NCBI GenBank assembly: GCA_019423795.1
Contig: JAHZAT010000016.1
Coordinates: 1-17,737 of the forward strand
DNA from: Clostridiales bacterium
GTDB lineage: Bacteria > Bacillota > Clostridia > Lachnospirales > Lachnospiraceae
DNA length: 17,737 bases
Reading direction: 5' to 3'
Both the position numbers and the translations under genes were made by a program. Below, in pieces: positions 1 to 7,739 of this stretch; position 1 is the first letter of the stretch; each line of letters opens with the position of its first letter. The notes beneath the pieces are model-generated. The model saw only the letters and a list, made by a program, of their open reading frames with translations, ran no database searches and was not told the DNA's origin.

Positions 1-54
1 AGTATATAGATAATATAACACATATCTAGTGTATCAACCATCGTATTAAACTAG

Positions 55-306
55 ACTCTCGTAGTCTATGGGAATGCACCAGTTGCAGCAATCGGAATTG
101 TATTCAAAGCAAATATGTTTATTACATTTTTACAAATGGGACTAGCCAATAAAGTTCAGCTGATCCCGTTATTGTATCTTTTAAATGCGGTTGACGGAGT
201 CATATATGGGCAGGCATTGACAGACTATATTGCAGTGATATTGTCCACGATCATATGGAAGCAATATCAAAATAGTATAACGAAAGAAAAAGACTCCGTA
301 AAATAG
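55..306 (+). pseudogene. MATE-family efflux transporter remnant, internally deleted
   Basis: The frame from about position 55 reads VYGNAPVAAIGIVFKAN, then FITFLQMGLAN, both typical of an inner MATE transporter segment. It passes directly into LIPLLYLLNA and YGQALTDYIAVILS, which in full proteins lie near the C-terminus, before a charged tail and a stop at 304-306. Intact family members are about 440-460 residues; here only about 83 codons remain. The usual NGVQPLLGYNYGAGN-like stretch and the helices after it are missing at the LANKVQ/LIPLL junction. Upstream, all three frames carry stops within the first 55 bases (TAG at 52-54 in this frame), so the N-terminal half is also gone. An ATG at 115 could start a 63-residue peptide, but no good ribosome binding site precedes it. 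I read this as a non-functional relic; family assignment is from remembered motifs. Confidence 0.72.
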
Positions 307-495
307 TTCGAAATACGAAATTTGTGGAAATTGATGAAAAATTAACAAATAAATAAAAAACAGTATTTATACAAATGGCTTAAAATGGTTGGATTGAAAA
401 TAGTATGTTTGTAAAAATGCTGCTTTTTTTGTGCAATTTCTACAAAAAAGAAAAGAAAATAGAAAAAGAATAAATCGTTTTGCAAAAAAAATCCC
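307..495. other. AT-rich intergenic stretch, no gene seen
   Basis: About 190 bases with long A and T runs separate the MATE remnant from the lactate operon promoter. I see no credible coding sequence on either strand: the minus-strand frame across 342-524 is a low-complexity Phe/Leu/Lys run without a ribosome binding site. There is no clear terminator hairpin and no RNA gene. Confidence 0.5.
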
Positions 496-524
496 TTGAC
501 TTTTTGTCGGATTGGTCCTACCAT
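496..524 (+). promoter_or_regulatory. Sigma-A promoter of the lactate operon
   Basis: TTGACT (496-501) is followed after 17 bases by TACCAT (519-524), giving a near-consensus -35 and a 4-of-6 match at -10. Transcription would start near 531, leaving an untranslated leader of about 97 bases before the permease gene. The -10 box lies inside the first operator-like palindrome, so a bound repressor would block RNA polymerase. Confidence 0.62.
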
Positions 525-551
525 ATAAGTACAGTAACTGGTAGGACCAAT
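511..551. promoter_or_regulatory. Twin GntR/FadR-type operators (LldR/LctR-like)
   Basis: Positions 511-523 (ATTGGTCCTACCA) and 539-551 (TGGTAGGACCAAT) form a perfect 13-bp inverted repeat with a 15-base spacer. Each arm contains an 11-bp site, TGGT-N3-ACCA (513-523 and 539-549), matching the TNGTNNNACNA pattern known for FadR-subfamily GntR regulators, which include lactate-responsive LldR. The centres are 26 bp apart. The first site covers the -10 box and the second lies just past the predicted start, the arrangement expected for repression relieved by lactate. No T-tract follows, so a terminator is unlikely. No GntR gene lies in this window. Confidence 0.72.
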
Positions 552-627
552 CTTACTATGTCGCGTATACGCTAAAAATAGGATATCGGGAACCGTTCAT
601 ATTTGAAAAGAAAGGAGAGAACCTAGA

Positions 628-2178
628 ATGTTCATTCACTTTTTATTAGCGATGCTTCCAATCATCTGGCTGATCATTGCATTAAGCGGATTAAAGATGG
701 CAGGTCATGTAGCATGTCCGATCGCTTTGATTATCACAGCCGTTGAAGCACTTTTTTTGTGGAAGCAGAAGATTATTGATGTCCTGACAGGAGGGTTAGA
801 AGGATTTGCAATGGCAATCTGGCCAATCTGTCTGGTTATCGTGGCAGCAGTGTTTACTTACAACTTGGTCGTACATACGAAAAACATGGAACTTATTAAA
901 AAAATGCTTACTTCTGTATCAAGAGATAAACGAGTTCTTGTGCTGATCATCGCATGGGGATTTGGAGGATTTATGGAAGGTATGGCAGGATTCGGAACAG
1001 CTGTAGCGATTCCAGCAGGAATCCTTTGCGGATTAGGATTTGAACCAATTTTTGCAGCAACTGTTTGCCTGGTAGCCAATACGACACCAGTAGCATTTGG
1101 ATCCATCGGAATTCCAACGGTTACAGCAGCAAATGTAACAGGATTTAGTCCACATATGACAGCATCTTATGTTGTATTACAACTTGCGATCATGGTAATT
1201 CTCGTTCCTTTCCTTACTGTTTTCATAACAGGAAAACATGAAGGAGCTAAAGGAATCGGTGATTATAAAGAAATTTTATTTATTACATTGATGTCAGGTC
1301 TTTCATTCTTAGTACCACAATATCTGACAGCGAAATTTGTAGGAGCTGAACTTCCAGCAGTTATCGGATCTGTATGCAGTATGGCAGTAACGATCATCCT
1401 TGCAAAAGTAATGCTGAAAGGTAAGGCAAGTAAATTTGATGTAGAAATCGAAGATAATGATGATACTACGATGACAGTAAAAGATGCATTTGTTGCATGG
1501 AGCCCATTCATTCTTGTATTACTGTTCTTACTTCTGACTTCTACATTAGTACCAGCGATTCATGATCCATTATCAGCGATCAAATCAAATGTACCAATTT
1601 ATAGTGGAGAGGGAGCAAGCCCATATACATTTACATGGGTATCAACACCAGGAGTGCTGATCTTGATCGCAGCATTTATTGGAGGACTGATTCAGGGATG
1701 TCCAGTTGGTGAGATCTTTGTTGTTTTAGGCAAGACAGTGATTCAGATGTTTAAGACGATCATTACGATCATGGCAGTGCTTGCGACAGCTAAGATCATG
1801 GGATACAGCGGAATGACACAGTCTATCGCAGATTTTATCGTACGTGTAACAGGAAGCTTTTATCCATTAGTTGCACCACTGATCGGATCTATCGGAACAT
1901 TCGTAACAGGAAGTTCTACATCAAGCAGCGTACTATTCTCCAAGTTACAGGCAAGTACAGGAGCAGAATTAAATATCAACCAGATCTGGCTGGTAGCTGC
2001 AAATACAGTTGGTAGTACCGCAGGAAAGATTATTTCTCCACAGAGTATCGCAGTAGCGACAGCGGCAACAGCAACGGTAGGAAAAGAAAGTGAAATCTTA
2101 ACAAAGGTTATCAAATATTTCGTATTATTCGTTATCATCTATGGATTAGTTTGCTACTTTGGAGTCAAATTGATCTGA
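628..2178 (+). CDS. lctP: L-lactate permease family transporter
   Basis: This 516-residue, very hydrophobic protein belongs to the lactate permease family (LctP/LldP/GlcA), which moves lactate or glycolate across the cytoplasmic membrane with protons. Visible family features are a first helix at the N-terminus, the Gly-rich GGFMEGMAGFGTAVAIPAG segment around residues 112-130, the TTPVAFGSIGIPT stretch around 152-164, and a GTFVTGSSTSSSV-type motif near residue 430. Its length is close to the usual 500-560. A charged cytoplasmic loop (residues about 270-285) interrupts the helices. The start is fixed by AGGAG ending 11 bases upstream. It is first in an operon with lactate dehydrogenase and Etf, which supports lactate as the substrate. 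Stereochemical preference cannot be read from the sequence. Confidence 0.9.
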   Translation: MFIHFLLAMLPIIWLIIALSGLKMAGHVACPIALIITAVEALFLWKQKIIDVLTGGLEGFAMAIWPICLVIVAAVFTYNLVVHTKNMELIKKMLTSVSRDKRVLVLIIAWGFGGFMEGMAGFGTAVAIPAGILCGLGFEPIFAATVCLVANTTPVAFGSIGIPTVTAANVTGFSPHMTASYVVLQLAIMVILVPFLTVFITGKHEGAKGIGDYKEILFITLMSGLSFLVPQYLTAKFVGAELPAVIGSVCSMAVTIILAKVMLKGKASKFDVEIEDNDDTTMTVKDAFVAWSPFILVLLFLLLTSTLVPAIHDPLSAIKSNVPIYSGEGASPYTFTWVSTPGVLILIAAFIGGLIQGCPVGEIFVVLGKTVIQMFKTIITIMAVLATAKIMGYSGMTQSIADFIVRVTGSFYPLVAPLIGSIGTFVTGSSTSSSVLFSKLQASTGAELNINQIWLVAANTVGSTAGKIISPQSIAVATAATATVGKESEILTKVIKYFVLFVIIYGLVCYFGVKLI

Positions 2179-2233
2179 AAATGATAAAGATAAAAGATAT
2201 TAAAAAGCTATAAACTTTTAAGGAGGAAGATAA

Positions 2234-3661
2234 ATGAGTGAGTATCAGTATAACAAAGTGACACCAGAGATGATCGAGAAATTCAAAGAGATCGCTCCAA
2301 AACGTGTCTTAGTGGGTGATGAAATCAATGAGGATTTCACCCATGATGAGATGGCAATCTACGGAAAAGCTAGACCAGAAGTTTTAGTAGAAGCAACATC
2401 AACAGAAGAAGTTGCAGCTGTCGTTAAACTTTGTAATGAAAACAAGGTTCCTGTAACACCAAGTGGTGCAAGAACAGGATTAGTAGGAGGAGCCGTAAGT
2501 ATCGGTGGCGGTGTTATGATTTCTCTTACAAAGATGAACAAGATCCTTGGATATGACAAAGAAAACTTTGTAGTGAAGATTCAATCAGGAGTCCTTTTAA
2601 ATGATCTTGCACAGGATGCAGAAAAACAAGGATTATTATATCCACCAGATCCAGGTGAGAAATTCGCAACAGTCGGTGGAAACGTAGCAACCAACGCTGG
2701 TGGTATGAGAGCTGTTAAGTACGGATGTACAAGAGATTATGTACGTGCCATGACAGTTGTATTACCAACAGGTGAGATTGTAAAACTTGGAGCTACTGTA
2801 TCAAAGACAAGTTCAGGATACAGCTTATTAAACTTAATGATCGGTTCTGAAGGTACTTTGGGTATTATCACAGAACTTACATTAAAAGTAATTCCAGCAC
2901 CAAAATCAGTGATCAGTCTGATCATTCCTTATGAAAACTTAGAGGATTGTATTGCAACAGTACCACAGTTCTTTATGCATCATCTGGCACCACAGGCTCT
3001 GGAATTTATGGAAAAAGAAGTTGTTATGGATACTGAGAAGTTCTTAGGAAAACAGGTATATCCAAAAGAATTAGAAGGAACAGAGATTGGAGCATATTTA
3101 TTAGCAACATTTGATGGAAATTCTGAAGAACAACTGGAAGATATCATTGAACAGGCATCTGAAGTAGTATTAGAAGCAGGAGCAATTGATGTATTAGTTG
3201 CTGATACACCAGCCTTAAAGAAAGATGCATGGGCTGTCCGCGGAGCATTACTTGAGGCAATTGAAGCAGATACTGTACTGTTAGATGAATGTGATGTTGT
3301 AGTTCCAACAAATAAGATTGCAGAATTCCTGACATATACAAAATCATTAGAAGCAGAAGCTGATTTCAGAGTTAAGAGCTTTGGACATGCTGGAGACGGT
3401 AACTTACATATCTATACATGCAGTAATGACATGGAAGAAGGAGAGTTTAAGAAACAGGTTGCAGTCTTTATGGATAAAGTATATGCAAAAGCAACAGAAT
3501 TCGGTGGAATGATTTCTGGAGAACATGGAATCGGACATGGAAAGATGGACTACCTAGCAGAGTCTCTCGGACCAGTTCAGATGAGGATCATGGAAGGTGT
3601 CAAAGAAGTCTTTGATCCAAATATGATCTTAAATCCAGGTAAGATCTGCTACAAATTATAA
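2234..3661 (+). CDS. lctD: FAD-dependent lactate dehydrogenase (LctD/GlcD family)
   Basis: The 475-residue protein has the two-domain layout of GlcD-type flavoenzymes. An N-terminal FAD_binding_4 domain includes PSGARTGLVGG near 77-86, PPDPGEKFATVGGNVATNAGG at about 137-157 and IGSEGTLG at 203-210. A C-terminal FAD-oxidase domain includes FGHAGDGNLH (383-392) and GEHGIGHGK (429-437), whose histidines and acidic residues are typical metal or substrate ligands. It should oxidise lactate to pyruvate in the cytoplasm. Next to etfB and etfA, it resembles the LctBCD enzyme of Acetobacterium woodii, where the Etf accepts electrons for flavin-based confurcation to NAD+. Glycolate or another 2-hydroxyacid is the main alternative; the permease and operator favour lactate. 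AGGAGG lies just upstream of the ATG. Confidence 0.85.
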   Translation: MSEYQYNKVTPEMIEKFKEIAPKRVLVGDEINEDFTHDEMAIYGKARPEVLVEATSTEEVAAVVKLCNENKVPVTPSGARTGLVGGAVSIGGGVMISLTKMNKILGYDKENFVVKIQSGVLLNDLAQDAEKQGLLYPPDPGEKFATVGGNVATNAGGMRAVKYGCTRDYVRAMTVVLPTGEIVKLGATVSKTSSGYSLLNLMIGSEGTLGIITELTLKVIPAPKSVISLIIPYENLEDCIATVPQFFMHHLAPQALEFMEKEVVMDTEKFLGKQVYPKELEGTEIGAYLLATFDGNSEEQLEDIIEQASEVVLEAGAIDVLVADTPALKKDAWAVRGALLEAIEADTVLLDECDVVVPTNKIAEFLTYTKSLEAEADFRVKSFGHAGDGNLHIYTCSNDMEEGEFKKQVAVFMDKVYAKATEFGGMISGEHGIGHGKMDYLAESLGPVQMRIMEGVKEVFDPNMILNPGKICYKL

Positions 3662-3749
3662 TTTTAATAGGAAACGATTAATCAAACATAAACAAGTAAC
3701 ATAAAACATATACAAAGCTTTTTTAAGGTTATTTTAGGAGGATATCAAG

Positions 3750-4886
3750 ATGGCATATTTAATTTCAGAGGAAGCAAAAGACTTATTACAGGATGTACAC
3801 GAGTTCTGTGAAAACGAAGTAAAAGAACAGTGTAAAGCATACGACGTCAGTGGAGAATGGCCAAAAGAAATTTATGACAAAGCCATTGAAATGCAGTTAC
3901 ATTCATTAGAAGTACCAGAAGAATATGGTGGACCAGGATTATCAAGAGTTGACGTTGCAGCACTGATCGAAGAAATGGCTATCGCAGATGCAGGATTTGC
4001 AACAACAATCTCAGCCAGTGGATTAGGAACAAAACCAGTACTGATCGCAGGAAATGAAGAACAGAAAAAACATGTATGCCAGAAGATCATTGATGGTGGA
4101 TTTGGAGCTTTCTGTTTAACAGAACCAGGAGCAGGATCTGATGCTAGTGCAGGAACAACAACAGCTGTCAAAGACGGAGATGAGTGGGTATTAAATGGAA
4201 GAAAATGCTTCATTACAAATGGAGGAATCGCTTCTTTCTACTGTATCACAGCTATGACAGATAAAACAAAAGGTGTTAAAGGAATCTCTATGTTCTTAGT
4301 TGATGCTGGAACACCAGGATTAAGCACAGGTAATGAAGAAAATAAAATGGGTATCCGTACATCAAACACATGTGATGTTGTATTAGAAGACTGTCGTATT
4401 CCAGCTGCAAACTTAGTTGGAGAAGAAGGAAGAGGATTCTCAATCGCAATGAAGACATTAGACCAGGCAAGAGCTTGGATGGGATGTGTTGCAACAGGTA
4501 TCGCACAGCGTGGTATCAATGAAGGTATTGCATATGCCAAAGAAAGAGTTCAGTTTGGTAAACCAGTCATCAAAAATCAGGCAATGCAGTTTAAAGTAGC
4601 TGATATGGAAATCAAAACAGAAACAGCTCGTCAGATGGTTGCACATGCTTTAACAAAGATGGATATGGGATTACCACATTCCAAAGAAGCAGCGATCGCA
4701 AAATGCTATGCATCTGATATCGCAATGGAAGTAGCTTCTGAAGCAATCCAGATGTTCGGTGGATATGGATACAGCAGAGAATATCCAGTTGAGAAATTAT
4801 TAAGAGATGCTAAGATCTTCCAGATTTTCGAAGGAAGTAACGAAATTCAGAGAATCGTCGTAGCAAATAACACAATCGGAAGATAG
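3750..4886 (+). CDS. Short-chain acyl-CoA dehydrogenase (butyryl-CoA type)
   Basis: This is a complete 378-residue acyl-CoA dehydrogenase, the usual size for the family. Motifs include LTEPGAGSDA (123-132) around the flavin and substrate, FITNGG (154-159), GIRTSNTCDV (about 202-211), and GGYGYSREYP followed by IFEGSNEIQ. Glu361 in that last motif is at the position of the catalytic base of butyryl-CoA dehydrogenases. It probably reduces crotonyl-CoA to butyryl-CoA, or the reverse, using the adjacent EtfBA. Thiolase, hydroxybutyryl-CoA dehydrogenase and crotonase genes are absent, so this is not the standard butyrate operon. A position between lactate dehydrogenase and Etf suggests a paralogue devoted to lactate-linked metabolism. 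It has AGGAGG upstream and follows lctD by 88 bases without a terminator. Chain-length preference is inferred only. Confidence 0.87.
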   Translation: MAYLISEEAKDLLQDVHEFCENEVKEQCKAYDVSGEWPKEIYDKAIEMQLHSLEVPEEYGGPGLSRVDVAALIEEMAIADAGFATTISASGLGTKPVLIAGNEEQKKHVCQKIIDGGFGAFCLTEPGAGSDASAGTTTAVKDGDEWVLNGRKCFITNGGIASFYCITAMTDKTKGVKGISMFLVDAGTPGLSTGNEENKMGIRTSNTCDVVLEDCRIPAANLVGEEGRGFSIAMKTLDQARAWMGCVATGIAQRGINEGIAYAKERVQFGKPVIKNQAMQFKVADMEIKTETARQMVAHALTKMDMGLPHSKEAAIAKCYASDIAMEVASEAIQMFGGYGYSREYPVEKLLRDAKIFQIFEGSNEIQRIVVANNTIGR

Positions 4887-4907
4887 AACATAAGAAGGAG
4901 TAAGACT

Positions 4908-5711
4908 ATGAACATTTTAGTATGTATCAAACAGGTTCCGGATGATTCTGTAGAAATCCATTTAAATGCAGAAGGAACACCGGATTTAGCAAACGTAACA
5001 CCTGTTGTAAATGCATTTGACACCTATGCTCTCGAAATGGCAGCACGATTAAAAGAATCCTCTGAAGGAGAAGTAACAGTTGTATGTGTCGGAGAAGATA
5101 GTGCAAAGAACTCTCTGAAAAACTGTCTTGCAGTTGGTGCAGATCATGCATTTTTAGTAAGTGATGATGCATTCAAAGGATCTGACACAACAGGAATCGC
5201 AAATATCCTAAAAAATGTGATCGCAAAATTAGAAGCGGACAATGGTCAGAAATTTGATCTTGTATTCTGTGGAAAAGAAGCAACAGATGCCGCACTTGGA
5301 CAGGGTGGCTTAATGTTAGCTGAAGAACTTGGAACAAGTGTGATCACAAATATTACAGAAATCGCTTTAGATGGCGATAAAGTGACAGCAAAACAGGAAA
5401 CAGAAGAAGGATACCGTACAGTAGAAGCTTCTGCACCATGTGTTGTAACAGTCACAAAACCAGAATATGACCCACGTTACCCAACGATCAAGAATAAAAT
5501 GGCAGCAAGAAAGAAACCAATCGGCGATATTAAAGAAGCTGATCTTGCTGATCTTGAAAAAGAAAAAGTCGGAGAATCTAATGCAAAGGTTCAGATCGTT
5601 AAATTATATGAACCAGCGAAGAAAGAAGCCGGAATCAAGATTCAGGAAGAAACACCAGAAGATTCAGCAATAAAAGCAGTCGCTATGATGGCAGATGCCA
5701 AAGTATTCTAG
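4908..5711 (+). CDS. etfB: Electron transfer flavoprotein beta subunit
   Basis: The 267-residue protein begins MNILVCIKQVPDD, the hallmark start of EtfB, and carries GADHAFLVSD (about 78-87), FCGKEATDAALGQ (about 118-130) and TVTKPEYDPRYPTIKNKMAARKK across residues 181-203, the classic EtfB recognition region. With EtfA it forms a soluble heterodimer carrying FAD that exchanges electrons with lactate dehydrogenase and/or the acyl-CoA dehydrogenase upstream. In bifurcating Etfs this subunit also binds a second FAD and NAD(H). The operon context suggests that class but does not prove it. It lies 21 bases after the acyl-CoA dehydrogenase stop, with an AAGGAG ribosome binding site, and 18 bases before etfA. 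Nothing is truncated. Confidence 0.93.
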   Translation: MNILVCIKQVPDDSVEIHLNAEGTPDLANVTPVVNAFDTYALEMAARLKESSEGEVTVVCVGEDSAKNSLKNCLAVGADHAFLVSDDAFKGSDTTGIANILKNVIAKLEADNGQKFDLVFCGKEATDAALGQGGLMLAEELGTSVITNITEIALDGDKVTAKQETEEGYRTVEASAPCVVTVTKPEYDPRYPTIKNKMAARKKPIGDIKEADLADLEKEKVGESNAKVQIVKLYEPAKKEAGIKIQEETPEDSAIKAVAMMADAKVF

Positions 5712-5729
5712 GAAGGGAGAACAAAGGAC

Positions 5730-6707
5730 ATGGCAGAATGTAAGAATATCATGGTATATGTAGAAACTGCAGAAGGAAATCCAGTCAAAGTTGGATTGGA
5801 AATGTTATCTCCAGCCAAGAAACTTGCCGATAAAGTTACGGCAGTTGTTATTGGAGGTGGAGTAGCAGATGCAGCAAAAGAAGTAGCAAAGGCCGGAGCC
5901 GATCAGGTCATCTGTGTCGACAGCGAAGATTACAAAGAGTTTAATCTCGATGCATATGCTCAGGTTTTAGTAGAATTAGTAAAAGAAGAAAATCCAGAAG
6001 CTGTATTTGTAGGTGGAACACAGGATGGAAAAGATATCGCACCAGTTGTTGCAGCAAAATGTAACACAGGATGTGCATCCGATGTATTAGATATCAAAGC
6101 AGAAGATGGAGAAGTTATCTATACATGCCCACTTTATGGTGGAACTGTATTGGAAGATGTAAAGATCAAGACAACACCACAGATAGCAACATTACGTTCC
6201 GGAGCATTCCAGAAAGTGGAAGACCCAACTGAGGGTGAAGTTGTAGCCAAAGAAGTAAAAGTAGCTGATGATGCGATCAAAGCAAAAATCACAGAAAGTG
6301 TAAAAGAAATCGCAGAGACGATCAACCTGGAAGAAGCAGAAGTTATCGTATCTGGTGGACGTGGAATGGGAAGCAAAGAAAACTTCGCATTAGTTGACGA
6401 TCTTGCAAAACTCTTAGGAGGAGTTGTAGGAGCAACAAGACCAGCCATTGAAGACGGATGGGTATCAAAGATTCATCAGGTTGGACAGTCTGGAAAGATC
6501 GTTGCACCAAAATTATATATTGCATGCGGAATCTCTGGAGCTACACAGCACGTATCAGGAATCATGAATTCTGGATACATTGTAGCAATCAACAAAGATG
6601 AAGATGCACCAATCTTTGACGTAGCCAATGTAGGAATCGTTGGAGACGTTATGAAAGTGCTTCCTGTTATGATCGAAGAGATCAAGAAGATCAAGGATGC
6701 ACAGTAA
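5730..6707 (+). CDS. etfA: Electron transfer flavoprotein alpha subunit
   Basis: The 325-residue EtfA starts with an Etf-fold N-terminal domain (KNIMVYVETAEGN). It ends with the conserved FAD domain: SGGRGMGSKENF (about 208-219), TRPAIEDGW (236-244), GQSG (252-255), GISGATQH (267-274) and APIFDVANVGIVGD near 293-306. Length matches ordinary EtfA. It has no N-terminal Cys-rich ferredoxin-like domain, although as I recall some lactate- and caffeyl-CoA-linked alpha subunits (LctC, CarE) carry one; electrons would then pass through flavins only on this side. It is the last gene of the operon: a hairpin follows at 6767-6804. It should act with EtfB in the cytoplasm as partner of the two dehydrogenases upstream. 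Confidence 0.93.
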   Translation: MAECKNIMVYVETAEGNPVKVGLEMLSPAKKLADKVTAVVIGGGVADAAKEVAKAGADQVICVDSEDYKEFNLDAYAQVLVELVKEENPEAVFVGGTQDGKDIAPVVAAKCNTGCASDVLDIKAEDGEVIYTCPLYGGTVLEDVKIKTTPQIATLRSGAFQKVEDPTEGEVVAKEVKVADDAIKAKITESVKEIAETINLEEAEVIVSGGRGMGSKENFALVDDLAKLLGGVVGATRPAIEDGWVSKIHQVGQSGKIVAPKLYIACGISGATQHVSGIMNSGYIVAINKDEDAPIFDVANVGIVGDVMKVLPVMIEEIKKIKDAQ

Positions 6708-6766
6708 ATAAATATCTATTTTTAAAATAGCTTGTTTCTATACTTAATGTATATTCACCATTTATA

Positions 6767-6804
6767 AAAGGTCAGATTATGGCGTATGCCATAGCCTGGC
6801 CTTT
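6767..6804. terminator. Hairpin terminator between convergent genes
   Basis: AAAGGTCAG (6767-6775) pairs with CTGGCCTTT (6796-6804) with one G:U pair, and an inner ATGGC/GCCAT stem extends it. The T-tract is short on both strands, so it may act as a modest bidirectional terminator for etfA (+) and the DUF378 gene (-). Confidence 0.6.
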
Positions 6805-6835
6805 CTTTCCGTGTATAATTAATAAGAAGAAACTT

Positions 6836-7042
6836 TTATATATCACGTCCACAATGCCGGTAAAATGCCAGCATATACAATCCACATAATCCAACAAGTG
6901 CATACACAACTCGTGACAGCCAGCTCATATCTCCAAACAAAAATGCAACAAGATCAAATCGGAAGAATCCGATCAATCCCCAATTTATAGCACCAATGAT
7001 CGTAAGCGTTAAAGCTGTACAATCCAAACATTTATTTCCCAT
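6836..7042 (-). CDS. DUF378 family small membrane protein
   Basis: This 68-residue protein matches the DUF378 (YuzA-like) pattern: a hydrophobic first helix with IIGAINWGLIGFF (about 15-27), a short FDLVAFLFGD turn, then a second helix, RVVYALVGLCGLYML (44-58), and a basic tail. Two membrane spans are visible and there is no cleavable signal peptide. The function of this family is unknown. The start is supported by AAGGAGG on the minus strand about 12 bases upstream. It is convergent with etfA and divergent from the HAD-like gene, so it is probably a single-gene unit. Four cysteines (at 5, 8, 53 and 64) are present, two near the N-terminus as CLDC; whether they bind anything is unknown. Confidence 0.8.
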   Translation of the reverse strand: MGNKCLDCTALTLTIIGAINWGLIGFFRFDLVAFLFGDMSWLSRVVYALVGLCGLYMLAFYRHCGRDI

Positions 7043-7143
7043 AATAAAATCAAACCTCCTTGATGTGAAATGTAAAGAATTCCAGTATAGTATTTACAAA
7101 AAAAAGGATTTTATGTACAAGGTATTAAAAACCTTAAAATACA

Positions 7144-7172
7144 TTTACGTTTAAAAAAAAAGAGAGTATAAT
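7144..7172 (+). promoter_or_regulatory. Promoter of the HAD-HD gene pair
   Basis: TTTACG (7144-7149) and a perfect TATAAT (7167-7172) are separated by 17 bases, about 50 bases before the HAD-like gene. A small inverted repeat, AAGGT/ACCTT (7119-7123 and 7131-7135), sits just upstream of the -35; its role is unclear. Confidence 0.7.
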
Positions 7173-7224
7173 ACTCATCAAAGACCATGTCTGACTACCG
7201 TGAAGGTAAAGGAGGAACAAAGGC

Positions 7225-7725
7225 ATGAAAGTTATTTTTTTAGACGTAGACGGAGTATTGAATTCACAGCAATTATTCGAGAAATGCGAAGATGATCAGC
7301 TGATTTCTGTAGATGAGGATAACATTAAGAATTTAAAAACAATCGTAGATGCAACAGGAGCAAAGATCGTATTATCATCATCCTGGAGATACGGATGGGC
7401 AGAACACAGTGATGCTGTGCAGGACTGGTGTCAGATTCTAGTTGACATCTTAGCGAAATACGACCTAAAGATCATAGATAAGACAGAATACCTAAGCAGT
7501 GGAAGAAGAGAAGATGAGATCAAAGATTGGCTGGATAAGTGTGAAGAGAAGATTGAAGGTTTTGTCATATTAGATGATGGTGCATATGAATGGCATAGAC
7601 ACGGATTTGACAAACATCTGGTTAAGACAGATTTTTGTACAGGTGGATTAAGAGGAGAAGATGCAGACAAAGCAATTAAGATCTTAAATAAGAAAAGATT
7701 ATTCAGCTTTTTCAAAAAATACTAA
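7225..7725 (+). CDS. HAD-like phosphatase domain protein (HAD_SAK-type)
   Basis: The 166-residue protein starts with HAD motif I, FLDVDGVLNS, with Asp7 as the likely nucleophile and Asp9 as the acid/base. Motif II lies in SSSWR (51-55), a basic GRR sits at 93-95, and the acidic motif is LDDG at 116-119. The overall pattern, including HLVKTDFCTGGL near residues 131-142, recalls the short HAD domain found in Swiss Army Knife RNA repair proteins (HAD_SAK), here as a stand-alone protein. It is likely a cytoplasmic Mg-dependent phosphatase; the substrate is unknown, and a nucleic-acid 3'-end role is only suggested by the family name. It shares a transcript with the HD-domain gene 14 bases downstream. 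An AGGAGG site precedes the start. Confidence 0.75.
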   Translation: MKVIFLDVDGVLNSQQLFEKCEDDQLISVDEDNIKNLKTIVDATGAKIVLSSSWRYGWAEHSDAVQDWCQILVDILAKYDLKIIDKTEYLSSGRREDEIKDWLDKCEEKIEGFVILDDGAYEWHRHGFDKHLVKTDFCTGGLRGEDADKAIKILNKKRLFSFFKKY

Positions 7726-7739
7726 AGGAGAGTTAACAG

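Noticed and set aside
342..524. Minus-strand reading frame in the lactate operon leader
   Set aside because: Low-complexity Phe/Leu/Lys composition from A/T runs, no ribosome binding site, and it overlaps the promoter and operators.
563..572. 10-bp palindrome GCGTATACGC in the lctP leader
   Set aside because: Short, isolated and without a second copy; not enough to name an operator.
3664..3682. A catabolite-response-element-like sequence (GGAAACGATTAATC) between lctD and the acyl-CoA dehydrogenase gene
   Set aside because: Mismatches at conserved positions on both sides of the central CG, and it lies inside an operon; too weak to call.
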